Assembly (NCBI GenBank): GCA_964036155.1
Contig: OZ038422.1
Location: forward strand, 60,659,201 to 60,723,200
Direction: 5' to 3'
Source: Diploscapter coronatus
Taxonomy: Eukaryota; Nematoda; Chromadorea; Rhabditida; Rhabditidae
Length of the DNA stretch: 64,000 nucleotides
The number at the start of each line of letters is the position of its first letter. Within the stretch, counting starts at the first letter, position 1. Below are positions 1-11,249 of the stretch, piece after piece. The notes beneath the pieces are model-generated. The model was given only the letters and a program-made list of their open reading frames with translations. It was not told the DNA's origin and did no database searches. The position numbers and the translations under genes were made by a program.

Positions 1-2670
1 TCCCATTTTATCCGCGTTTTTCTCCCCGTCTTTTTCTCCCTTTCCTCTCACTTTTCCCATTCTTTCGCAATTTTCGCTCTCCCTTCCAAACTTGGTCATA
101 GGCCGTGGGCAGAGTGTGCGCGTCAGCTGCACTGAAAAGCCCAAAATGTGGGTGCGCTTTTTTCTTTTCCCGGCCCTGGGGATAACACTTTTCCTCGCAT
201 CTTTCGCGACTATTTCAGCGCTTCAGAGCCTATTTCGCACTTTCGAAAGGCATTTTGAAATTCGTTCAAATTTGTGCGCACTTTCAAGCTACATACGCGC
301 ATGTTCTCGCCACTTCGGGTTATTTCGAGTTATTCGATTTTGATTGTTGCAATAACTTTTCGATATGCACATACATTCGTTCTATTTTACGAGCAAAAAC
401 AACCGAACGAAAATTGAGAGGATGCAAATCCTCAAAACGGACGTGCGTTTTTCAAGTTTTGACATTCCTCCCTAACTTTCTCATTTTGATAAATGTCGTT
501 CAAAGCATGATAAAGTTATTTGTTTTCAAGTCCTTGCTCATCATTTTCTATGCTTTGATCATCTCTGCGCCAGAATATCGATATTTCAAGCTAAACCATG
601 AATCATTCAACGAAAAAGTGTCGTGCCATAAATTCTGTGCTTGCAAATTTTCATTGTGCAAAATCTCTAACAACAAAACAAACTGATCTATTTTTCAAGC
701 TACATACTTCAACCGTGCTTTCCTCCTCGAATCAATCATTAATCTAGATCCGATGTTATCATTTATCTAATTTCTTTTCTCTCGGCTCTTTTCAATTCAT
801 ATCTCATTTTTCTTTTCCTCTTTATACGTCACAATCCCTCGTTCTCTCAATTTTTCTGCGTCTCTTCTCTCTCCATTCCCTTTATCTCTCACCTTTTCTA
901 TCTTTTCCCTCTCCTGCCCTATTTTTCTCTGAACTCTCTCAAATTCCTTCCATCTCTAATTCCGTCATTGGCTCATCACAAGTCAATGGCAGTGCCCTGA
1001 ACGAATAGAACGTTGAAGGACGAATTTTGTCATTCTTCTTTTCCGCTCTCTCCACTTTCCCACACTATTTCCCTAAAATTTCCATCTTTTCTTCCTAAAT
1101 TTCCGTCATATTTTCCAATTTTTTGTCTTTCTGGCTCTCTAATTTTTTGCTAATTCCTCTTCATTTTCGCCTTGTCTTTCAGTTATTTTGATTTGACGCA
1201 AACCGCCGCTGTGTGTCCCTAAGGGCCCTCGAGAATAGAATTCGGAAATTTTTGAAATGTTTTGAATTTTCCCCGTGTCTATTTTTTCGAGAAATAGATT
1301 TTCGCGTGGGAATTTGCCTTATAAATTAGCGAAAATTAACCGAAGCGATGGTCGTATCGATTTTATTCGAAGCGCACGGCTGCTACAGTGCACATGAAAA
1401 ACGATGACGATGCGGTAATTATTGCGAGGATGAATTAGTGCGTGAAATTCACTTCTCTACCGAAATATATCGAACTTTGTAATTTTGTGAGAATCTTGGA
1501 ATTGCTTGAAAAGTTCAATCTATATATTGAAGTTACACATGTGTTTTATGAATTTTTTTCTTTCTATCATAATTTTAGTTTTCACATTTTGTGCGTTTTC
1601 GTAACTTGCCTATCTAAGGTTCAATCGAAAGAAAACCAATGTTTTTTTTTTCTATCTCAATTTTTCCTTCGTAACATTCTATCATACTTGTAAATTCTCG
1701 AAAAAATACAATTATGATTATCACTGATTCCAGGAAAACCGATTTTCCCGTACATAAACTATAGTCCAGAAATGCCATTACTCATAAGCGCTAATAAATT
1801 CTTTTCATTTATGCCAAAGATACCTACGGCGCTCATTCATTTTCAATGTTGCTATTCATATTCGTCGTGCGGCGAAGAATGAATACTTATAAAAAGTCCA
1901 AGCACTCTGTATTGAACTCGGGTATATTCATGTCATATATCGCTTCTGAGGCCTAACTCGTGATGATATCCCTATGCAATTTTTATGAGCGCATTTTTAA
2001 AGGTTGCAATTTTTGGTAGCAATTATTGTCTGCTCTTTAATTTCATTATTTTTTAAAGATTTTTAGATAAATTTACAGTCTGTAGAGTGGAGAAATAGGC
2101 AGAATATGGGATAATTGCGAAACACTTAAAGAAAGCATCTGAAAATCCTGAAACACTTTTGTTTTAATTTAATTAAATAAATTAGGCTTAAATAAAAAAA
2201 CAAAACGCCTGATTCTCTTATCGTAAATTAAGCGATATTTACCCGCAATAATGATGCTGCGAGTTTTCGTAATTAGCGATTAGGTTTTTCTTCCTAGTTT
2301 CTCGTTCGCTCCACTCTCGATCCTTTCAAGCGATAATTAAAATCGTCGTATTTTCTTTCCCCGCCGTTCCATCGACATTATTTTGCACATTTCGCACATT
2401 GCTTCTCGTGCAAAAAGGCTTTTTAATTTTCGGAATTCGAAAAATTGAGCTAATTTCGTTCCTCGTATACGAAAACTTTCAAAACAATCATTTTTTTGCA
2501 GATTCAAATCATCAAGTCAACCCATTCGTCACTAAAATTTGCTATATTCTGCCGATTTTTCGGTGTCGACGTCGTTATAGACGGCTGTCATTGAATTATT
2601 CCTGCTTTGAGTCAGCGTAATATTTGAAGGTACACAAATTTTCTCTATTTTTGCGAAATACAAACTTTAG
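1..2670. other. Non-coding, pyrimidine-rich upstream region
   Basis: No spliced or unspliced reading frame here looks like a conserved protein. The + strand is strongly biased to T and C in long runs, most clearly at about 1-100 and 770-1190. This pattern is typical of nematode outrons, long introns or promoter regions. It ends at a CTTTAG acceptor at 2665-2670, just before the first coding exon. It may be the promoter or first intron of the gene starting near 2682. Upstream exons of that gene lying outside the window cannot be excluded. Confidence 0.5.
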
Positions 2671-2681
2671 ACCCCACCAAA

Positions 2682-4412
2682 ATGCGGGTCGGTGATATGA
2701 AGCGTGCTGTCGAGGACGTCATTCTGAGACCTGACGAAAATCACACCGGAGAATTGCAGAAGCGTAGCACTATTGCTGCACTGGATCTATGTCAGGTACA
2801 AATTTCCCTACTCTAACTACAATGGCTAGGAAAACTTCTAGCATCACTATTCTATAAGTCTCTAAAAATCAAATGATGTTCAAATGGCCTCAAACTTTCA
2901 TAGAGGGAGGATTTCAGCTCTCCGCTTCGCCGTCACCGACTCCTCCCACGGTCCCTTCCGTCGCCACAATCAATGCCTGTTCGTGTTCGTCGGAAGTCGT
3001 CGCTCAACCCGCCGAAGTCCGGCCACCACCCCCTCTTTGCACGAGCACCAGCCTGGACACGATTGTGAGAACATTAATCCTTCGCAAGAAAAACTGAAGA
3101 ATTCCGACATGCTCATGTAATTGATGAAATCGTCACGCCGATTCTCAGATTCGGAGAACGAAGTTGACATCAGCGATAGTTCAAGCAACCGACTAATAGT
3201 CACTTTCAAGCCCTGCACCATCAAAATCGTGAAAGTTCAGGTCAACCGACCACAACCTATTTTCTACCGTCACTCTGCCGGAGTTTCACGAAGACAAAGT
3301 CGAGTTCTGGGAAATCTTCATTCCAAGAGGAAACGGAGTAATTCATTGACGAACTATCATAAGAGGTGCATCCTTAATGAAGTACACTGATTCTGAGCGA
3401 TAAATTTCAGCCAAGGCATATCCGTGTCGTTACCGCCCTCGTCTCGACAGACGCCGCTACGATTTGGTAACGAAGAAGAAGTTTTTCGAAGTAAAGCTAT
3501 TACTGCGAACGAAAAATAAGTTCAATTTCAGATTCGCTCGGATCCTCTGAATCACATTCGTCGGTGGCTCGTAGCGAAGCTGAGGATTGTTTCCAAGACT
3601 TTGTACCGGAAGAGGACGAAAGTGCGATAGGTGAGCGTACACATTTTAAAAATGATATTGGCTCTTCATTACGTAGTTAGCAAAGTCGAGAATCGACTTC
3701 TTTCTTTACTTTTCAACAGAAGCCGCGAAGAGCCCAATTTGATTTTTTAATCAAAAATATTTATTCGCTGCATCATTTTCCCATTAGTACGTGGTCTGCT
3801 CAAAAATGTGGATCTTCTAAAGTCACGCGTGCCTATTTGGAGAGTGACGTTTCGGCTCCGTATAATTTATGATTCCGCGCACAAACCAGCACTCCTTTCG
3901 GCATATTTATGCAGGGAGGAATTCATCACGAGTTAATTGCGTGGAGAATGTCTAGTACTCGAAAGAAAACTATAAATTTATAGGCGAGATTAAGTCAACA
4001 GTTTATGAATAATGTGTGGTTGAAGTCTAGCTTCGGAGAATCTAAAAACCACTTTCCAGAATAACTTGGAAAATAATCCAAGTGAAAAATATCAAAGAGT
4101 TTTGTGATATTGCAGCACCAATGTTTTTTTTTCCACATCATACCACATAAGTTAACTCCATGAGAACAAATGAAACTTCGTGCATTCCGATACAAGCACT
4201 GACCGATCAGGGTTTTAAATGAAAGTTCCGAGTTTTCAGTGCAAGCCCACATGGCCATGGTAATGGCAATGGGCACGAACTGTCAGATGCCTTCGACCGT
4301 GCCGACCGTTCCATTGACACCTTCCCACTCACTTGCATCCTCATCTTCTTCCAACCCCTTTTCGAACTACCGACAGCGAACAGATGAGGACGAAGATATG
4401 GAGTGCGATTAA
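2682..4412 (+). CDS. Unrecognised Ser/Pro-rich protein, six-exon model
   Basis: I do not recognise this family. The model joins 2682-2795, 2918-3064, 3241-3365, 3411-3466, 3532-3630 and 4240-4412, giving 237 residues with all splice phases consistent. Each boundary has a GT donor and a CAG acceptor. The start follows a CTTTAG acceptor by 11 bases, so it could be the true start or an internal exon of a longer protein. The first 38 residues are charged and look folded (MRVGDMKRAVEDVILRPDEN...). The rest is low complexity: a Pro/Ser/Cys-rich segment, a basic patch (HSKRKR, a possible nuclear localisation signal), Ser-rich acidic segments, and a C-terminus ending EDEDMECD. No signal peptide or membrane segment is visible. 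A regulatory or scaffold role would be a guess. Exon 2 also has a second open frame, so its frame is the least secure part. Confidence 0.5.
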
Positions 4413-6673
4413 ATTTGAACGGTTTAAATTTATTATAATATCTCGTGGCGATTTGGAAATATCTAAAAGTGACAAATAGTATATCTAGCTTGGAGAGGGT
4501 GGTGGAATGCTACCCTACATTTATATCCTAATCCTTCACGTTGCGACATTTCCGAGTTACCAAATCTCGATTTGCATATATAAATAGCTTAAGTCAGTCT
4601 TATTTCAAAAGTAGGCGGAACTAAATTTTTGAATTTGTGCAAGTGCGGGATTTTTTCATCCGCCTATTTTAGATATGATCAAAGATCCGGTGAACGATTG
4701 CCATTATCATGTTTTTTCTTTATCTTTAAGCCCTAGAGTAAGAGCGATGATCTAAATTAGATCGGTATCTTTAATAGCATAATTATTATTTCTATTGAGA
4801 AGAAGGTACTGTGATTTCGGAATATAGCTGATCGTTTTTCATCATAGTATATTTGCTCTAATATTTTTCTTTCTAAACTCTAGTAATTTCTGATCTTGCC
4901 TATTTTAGACGTTAAGGTTAATTTCCTGCAAATCAACTTTCGGATATAAGCTTTTGCCAAATTTTGCATTCTCTTAATGCTTCCTACCAACATTTCTTCA
5001 GTTGTTTCTCAGCTCAATGTAACCATTTTTCGTTAATTAGCCACCACATACACTTACTGACTTGCCATAATTCAGTCGGAAATCGCGACGATAACAACGA
5101 TCCTATGCCAAACTGCATCAATTCAATATCTCATTTCATAATCGTTATTTAACTAAGGCGTAATTAATTGGTTTAATTGCATAATTTTATGCTATCATAT
5201 GTGTATCCATACAAACTCTGCAAGGGTGTACTACCAATAGCTGAGAGCTTCAGATTTTTTTATTGAAGTAAGTTTTTATTGTACAATTCCTATGGATGCA
5301 CACACTTTCTATCCGAACTTTCGACTCTTTACCTAGTCATAATATTACCTAGCTTTGCGAGTTTCTATTCATGGTCCGATCTTTTCATTTTCCGGTATAC
5401 AACAAGTTTTATCTGTTTGCATCTCAAAACGACGACGATATACACATTTTCTTTAAATTAAAATCTACGTAATTTACGTACGAATCGCGGGGAAAGTAAA
5501 TATATATAATAAAGTTATTATCGATGTCAGAATTTCTTGAATAAAAGCATCTATGAAGGTTTGATCTATGTTGTAACGTCTATTTTTATGTTTACTAGAG
5601 TAAATAGATTTGCATGAAAAAATCAACTACCAAAGATTCAAAATGTTGGTTTTGTCCTGAAATCAGGTATGTTTGTGTGCTCAAATAATAAGTTTAGCAA
5701 AAAATACCTATAAATGTGTCCTAAGTTGCTTAAATCCAGTATTTTTGTTGCAGCGAGTTTATTTTCTCCTATTTGTTCGATAATGTTTGCCGATATACCC
5801 ATTTTCGGGTGTTTGCTGTCGCAGTCAGGTTGAATATGTGACTGTCATAACTTCTTTTCAACGACACCCTAGGGGCTTTCCCCGTTTATGCCTGCATATT
5901 TCTCATATTTTAGGTATTTTCCCCTGTTCTATTATCTCTTATCTATGATATCACGTCTGCTAACCCCGCCCATTATTTTGTCAATGAGTCAACGTTATGA
6001 TTAGTATAATGTCATAGCTTCACTTTCAGCATTTTAGTGGTTTATTCTGTGTGTTTTCTTGATTTATTTTTATTAACTTTCCTACTCACTGTAATTGTTC
6101 TCACAATGGTTCCAGTCTACCACGAATTTACCAGAGGACCATTCAAAGCCTTCTGATGAAAAAATTGTAATGTTACTTTCTCGAATTTTTCATTTCATTT
6201 CCAGACTTATAGAAATCTCCGAAAAATCTAATGGTCCAATAATCATACCAGCGAATTATCCGTTCTATGATATTTTCCGGATTTCGAACAAAAGTAACTT
6301 TCCAATGACCAATTCCCCTGCCTGGACACTGTTTCTTTCAGGATTGCTTTCACTCCGCCGGTATTACTCAAGTTTTCAACTTCTTTCTTTACTCTACTCT
6401 TTACCTATACTCCACGTCACGTTTTTCAAAAATCACTCCGACCGCCTTGTATTGTTAGTTTGTCTCTTCCGGTATTGTAGCCGAATATTACGTCATGAGT
6501 TTTTTGACCAACAACTTTTCCCTAGTCAAATCTCGGTATATCAATAGTCCACTCTTAAGCTCATGCTCAGTTTGGTCCTCGATATTTTTCTTGATCTAAA
6601 CTCCCAAGCTCCTATACAGTAAAATTTCTAGTGACTATTCAGTCCTATCAAGTAGCCCTAAAATTCGTTTCAG
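4413..6673. other. Intergenic region, 5' side of the transporter gene
   Basis: About 2.3 kb without a supportable gene. An open frame at 6095-6547 exists, but it is AT-rich, has no recognisable domain and contains splice-like signals, so I leave it out. The region ends at a TTTCAG at 6668-6673. That is three bases before the transporter start codon and probably the trans-splice acceptor. Confidence 0.45.
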
Positions 6674-6676
6674 GGA

Positions 6677-9566
6677 ATGTCACTGAATAATAGCCTGAAA
6701 CGAGCATCCGATACATTATCTGATACGATTCGCCGAAAATTCTCTCGGAAGACTTGGGAACACAAGGAGCAACTTCATACCGTCACTGAATCAGTAAGCT
6801 TGAAGAGAATCATGTTTTCAATCAACTCCATCTGTTTATGCAAAATGAAGGGCTTTCCGCCTAAACCTGTAAAACCAGATTTCTCGATTTGCTGTCACCA
6901 GATATCACTGATAGTTGATAGTTCACCGAATTAATTTGCATATCCAAATCAGTCGATAGAGAGTTGTCACGTGATGATGAGATATTATCATCGTCTCTAT
7001 CCTTTCTGGATATCTCTGTTAAATTCGACGATATCATCAAATGCCGATCATCTAACAAAGGCGATAAATCATCGATATGCAAAAATATCGACAGGTCACT
7101 TGAATATATCCGGTTCATCAGCGTCTTATCATTTCTCTGTTAACTCTTTCTGAGAAGATAAACTTTCTTATCAGATTTAGAGAAGATGATGCAAAATTAT
7201 TCCAATGAAACTAACCAGTCAATATGATAAAGAAAATTATTATCACTCTATTTTTGTATGAGCCAATGTTATTTGTCAATAAACTTTAGTATGGCCAACT
7301 AATCCCGAATTCAGAAACGCTTCTTCCTGTTCAAAGTCCGATGGCAAATCTCGCTACTCGCCCATGTTGGTTTTGCCATTGCCTTCGGAATTCGATCGAA
7401 CTTCGGTGTCGCGAAAAATCGAATGACCAGCAATTTCACCGATGCCTATGGATACATTCATGTTCGTCTAAACATTTTACGAAAATAAGTCTAAAAAATT
7501 CAGGAGCAAGAGTTTTTCTGGTCGCCCACAGAGTTGGGAATGATGGAGAGCTCATTCTTCTATGGATATGCAGTTTCTCAAATACCTGCCGGAGTCTTAG
7601 CAGCTAAATTTGCTCCTAACATGTTAACATGTCAAAACTAGTCTCGAATGAAACTGAAATTTAGATTGCTGAACATAGGCGTTCTGATAGCTAGTATACT
7701 GAATATCGTCATCGCATTCACTCTGAAGTACCACCCCTTCACGGATTGGGTTGTCATGGCGGTGCAATGCACGCAGGGACTTGCTCTGGTACGATTTTGA
7801 AGGTTTTGAACAATTTTTAGAAAAGCGATGATCGACATCAAATGTTCACCATCAAGAGAAAGTGTTTAAGGGCGTCATCTACCCTTCGATGCACGGCGTC
7901 TGGCGTCATTGGGCGCCGCCTATGGAGCGTTCAAAGCTGGCCACCACAACCTTCACTGGCAGTTATGTCGGTGTCATGGTTGGACTACCGTTATCGGCTT
8001 CACTCGTCTCCTATCTCTCTTGGAGTGCACCATTCTACGTCTACGGTAGAACATCGTAACTTTCGAGAAAACAAAAATGATTGAACTTAGGGTGCGCTGG
8101 CCTAGTCTGGTCTGTCTTGTGGTTCTTCGTGTCCTCAGGCTCTCCGTCAACTCATCGCTACATAAACCACGAAGAGAAGGTCTACATCACTGAAAATGTC
8201 GGCAAAGTCGCGACCGCTAATATGACCGTAAGTTAGAGGCTAAATTCACAGGCACTTTGATGAACATTTAGCTAACCACCGTTCCCTGGAGTGCGATCCT
8301 TTGCTCGCCACCAGTCTGGGCTATAATTATCTGCAACTTTTGCCGATCGTGGACCTTCTTCCTACTACTCGGCAATCAACTCACTTACATGAAGGACGTG
8401 CTGAACATCGACATCAAAAATGTACTTTAACCAAAAATGATGACCTTTCAAAACGATTCCAACTGCGCCATTTAGTCGGGCTTTATCTCCATGCTACCGC
8501 AACTTCTCATGACGATCGTCGTCCTTGCCTCGGGTCAATTGGCCGATTACTTTCGATCAAGCGGGAAAATGAGCACGGAAATGGTTAGGAAGCTCTTCAA
8601 TACGCTAGGTAATGACACAATTATTCCCTAATTGATCCGCTAGATACATCTTTAGGGTTCGGCGGAGAGGCTATCTTCCTATGTGCCCTAGCTTTCGTCC
8701 AGTCACCCGTTCCAGCTATAGTCTGTCTGATCACTGCCGCTACACTGTCTGGGATGTGCATCGCTGGTACTTCAAAGTAACTATACTCAAAAATGACATG
8801 TTTTCAGGCTTTAACGTCAACCATTTCGACATTGCTCCACGATATGCCTCAATTTTGATGGGTCTTTCAAACGGAATCGGAGCTCTAGCGGGAATGGGAG
8901 GACTCATCACCAATAACCTCACTTCTGATGTAATTTTCTCGTGGTTCTAGAAAAATTCGCTAGCAAGAATTTATCCACGCCTTGTCAACAATAATACCGT
9001 CCTATAAAAAATAAAATAAAGTGAGAATAATTCTAGAACCCCTCTGGTTGGATGTGGTGTTTCCTTCTAGCTATGGGAGTCGACGTCTTCGGAATCTTTT
9101 TCTATCTGATCTTCGCTAGGGGACATGTTTTGGTATTAAAAACCAAATCTCTTCAAAAATCAAGTATTTTAGGAATGGGCTCGTGAGGCTGAACCGGAAG
9201 AAACTTTCGGCGACTTCGTGAGACGAATGTGTAAGTCTTGGAAATTTTTGAGCTTTTGAAAATCTTATACAATTTCAGCCTCATTTGTGCAAGACAGTGT
9301 CAGAAGAAAGGGACCCAGGAAAACGGCTACTTCATATGAAAAGTAGCCAATTTTAAAATGTTCACGGGCTGAGAGTTTTTTCCAGATTTGACGAAGAAAG
9401 CCGTGAAAATTCATCCGAAATGAAACCGACTTCCAAATCGAACACGATGACAAAAATCTCCGAGGAAACTGGAAATACTGAAAACTCCGAAAATCTCGAA
9501 AACCAAGAAAAACTAACAAGTAGCCGACTAGAAACTGATCGACCCCGAGTTTCGGGCGACGAATGA
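6677..9566 (+). CDS. Vesicular glutamate transporter, EAT-4/VGLUT type (SLC17)
   Basis: A major-facilitator transporter that would load glutamate into synaptic vesicles. The 14-exon model is 6677-6793, 7315-7461, 7504-7622, 7665-7788, 7871-8045, 8091-8227, 8272-8421, 8476-8608, 8656-8766, 8808-8929, 9037-9132, 9173-9230, 9279-9342 and 9386-9566, giving 577 residues in consistent phase, close to the usual VGLUT length. Diagnostic segments seen are GIRSNFGV in TM1, [21 protein letters not shown] in TM2, [20 protein letters not shown] in the loop after TM4, [12 protein letters not shown] in TM7 and [19 protein letters not shown] in TM10. The N-terminus (39 residues) and the last ~90 residues are polar and cytosolic. 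The start follows a TTTCAG acceptor by three bases. Nematodes have several VGLUT-like genes, so orthology to eat-4 rather than vglu-2 or vglu-3 is not settled. Two charged TM4 residues of mammalian VGLUTs appear replaced (see findings). Confidence 0.92.
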
Positions 9567-10291
9567 TTCTTTAATTTTTTTTCAAAAATTTAGGCATTTT
9601 GTAACGAAAATTCATTTATCATCCACAATACGTGTATCAGCAGAGATAAATTATCTTATTGTTCTTGGAAATAGCGCATTTTCGATGTTCGATTTTCAAG
9701 CTTTACTAATTTGTTGCCCAGTAATAAAGATCACATTTCCCTATTTTCCATGATTATGAAATTTCGAGACTCAACATCTCATATAATTAGGGTCATTAAA
9801 GTAATAATTATCCCTATTATATAATTCTGTAGTCGCCTTTTTTAAATTTCAACTTTCATTAAAAATTCATACCAACTATACAAATCGACTATGAAGATTT
9901 CAAAAAAATGCTCAAAACTAGCATAAAATCAATTTTTGACAAATTTTAATCGAAAAAATGAGAAAACTCACTCGATGCCAAATTTCATTAGCTTCAAAAT
10001 GATATATAACATGCCGGGGTAAAAATGCACTCAGGGGTGTGTAATCAAACTGAGTGCGAAGTGTCAACAATAACTGTTCACAAGAAATCGAGTAATTATT
10101 TCTGCTATATATTTTTTAATTATTTTGAAATTACTATAAAATAACTTGGATTTGGCTACAGAATTTTTGAAATAAAATATTTTGAAGAATATTTATTTCA
10201 GTTACAATCTCCCCTCATCACTTCTAAATGTTTTAGTCTTTTGTCATGTTCATTGAAATTTTTACTACTAGTTGAATAAAGATAATATTCA

Positions 10292-10817
10292 GTGGTGGTA
10301 TTCTTTGCTGTTAACTGTGAGTTAGAAAATGCTAAATGCGAGTTAGTCAAGTGCGAAATGGTATTCAAAAGTGAGAGATTTAACTGCGTTTAGCTCCCAG
10401 TTAAAAAAGTCAAAATTCTAATTTTCATAACTGGGAGTTAAGTGCAGTTAAATCTCTCACTTTTGAATACCATTTCGCACTTGACTAACTCGCAGTTAAG
10501 ATTCTTTTAACGGTGAGCTCACCGTTAGACGACTAACTGCCAGTTATGAAAATGATCTCGCAGTTAGCGATTAAAAGGTCACCGTTAGACCTCAAATTCG
10601 AAGTTTTGGCTAATTACTTGAACTTTTTCTCATTCCGTTATAAAAATATGACATCCGGCAGCTTCTCATGAAAAAATTACGAGATTTCACCTCCAATTAA
10701 CTTTGTATCATGAGTTTGAAAAAAAAACATAGGTCGCCGTTAAGAGTTAACGGTCACTGTTAAAAGTTTCTAAGGGCGACCTTTAACTCGCAGTTATCAA
10801 GCAAAGAATACCATCAC
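10292..10817. mobile_element. MITE-like element with terminal inverted repeats
   Basis: The ends are imperfect inverted repeats: GTGGTGGTATTCTTTGCT at 10292-10309 against the reverse complement of 10800-10817, with one mismatch in 18. Similarity continues inward (TTAACTGTGAGTTA against TAACTGCGAGTTA). The interior repeatedly uses the motif TAACTGCGAGTTA and its complement, and carries a long fold-back at 10338-10493. There is no coding capacity. A target-site duplication is not obvious, so the DNA transposon class cannot be assigned. Confidence 0.6.
10338..10493. repeat. Long fold-back inverted repeat (hairpin)
   Basis: Positions 10338-10387 and 10444-10493 are perfect reverse complements over 50 bp. 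Pairing continues inward with a few mismatches to about 10404 and 10427, leaving a loop near 22 bases. The arm begins GCGAGTTAGTCAAGTGCGAA. Transcribed, it would form a stem of roughly 67 bp, long enough for Dicer. Confidence 0.9.
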
Positions 10818-11148
10818 AGAAAACTCGAACTTCCTCGCTTCGCGTCCGCTCTCGCTGGTCATTCTAGTTTGAGTTATTAAAGTAGTTTACACCGTGTTCA
10901 CGAACCTCGTGAACTTCATAAGTTTGTTCAACTAAAAATAAGAACACCTAAATTTGAATTCGATAACTCGAATATTCGCTCACACCATCTTGAACAACTC
11001 TCGGTTCGCGCATCATCGAAAATCTCGCAAATTAAAAATACTATCATCAGAACTGGGAAGAAAATACAAGGTACGTTAAAAAGCACAGCGGTTATTTTCA
11101 AGCAAGTTTGTAAAATTCAAGTCCAAAAGTGATTATAGCCAACAATCA

Positions 11149-11154
11149 TTTATT
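11149..11154 (-). terminator. Poly(A) signal AATAAA for ribosomal protein L6 gene
   Basis: TTTATT on the + strand reads AATAAA on the minus strand, about 95 bases downstream of the L6 stop codon at 11250. It is the nearest canonical signal and a reasonable 3' end. Confidence 0.5.
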
Positions 11155-11249
11155 GAAAACACAACAAAGAAAACGAATAATTTGAAAATGAGGGGGTTGG
11201 GGGAAAGTTTGAAGTTGAGTTGGCGTGTCGGCCCATCAGATGCAAACTC

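Larger units (their letters stand above)
9811..10867 (+). mobile_element. Helitron-like non-autonomous element (candidate)
   Basis: The left boundary TCCCTATTATATAATTCTG at 9811 closely matches sequences at 58266 (CCTCTACTATATAATTCTG) and 51870 (TCTCTACTATATAA). All three suggest a shared terminus beginning TC, two of them preceded by A. The proposed right end is GC-rich (CGCTTCGCGTCCGCTCTCGC) and finishes CTAG followed by T. This is the CTRR-T pattern of Helitron 3' ends. No terminal inverted repeats or coding capacity are seen. The GC-rich end resembles the reverse complement of the one near 58.8 kb rather than its direct strand, which weakens the pairing of ends. A second element (10292-10817) is nested inside. 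Confidence 0.4.

Noticed and set aside
2970..3224. Antisense frame across the first gene
   Set aside because: A shadow of coding exons on the + strand. The + strand model has consistent splice phases.
6095..6547. 150-codon + frame upstream of the glutamate transporter
   Set aside because: AT-rich, hydrophobic by composition and containing acceptor-like TTTCCAG and donor-like sites. It does not join the transporter in phase with any supporting similarity.
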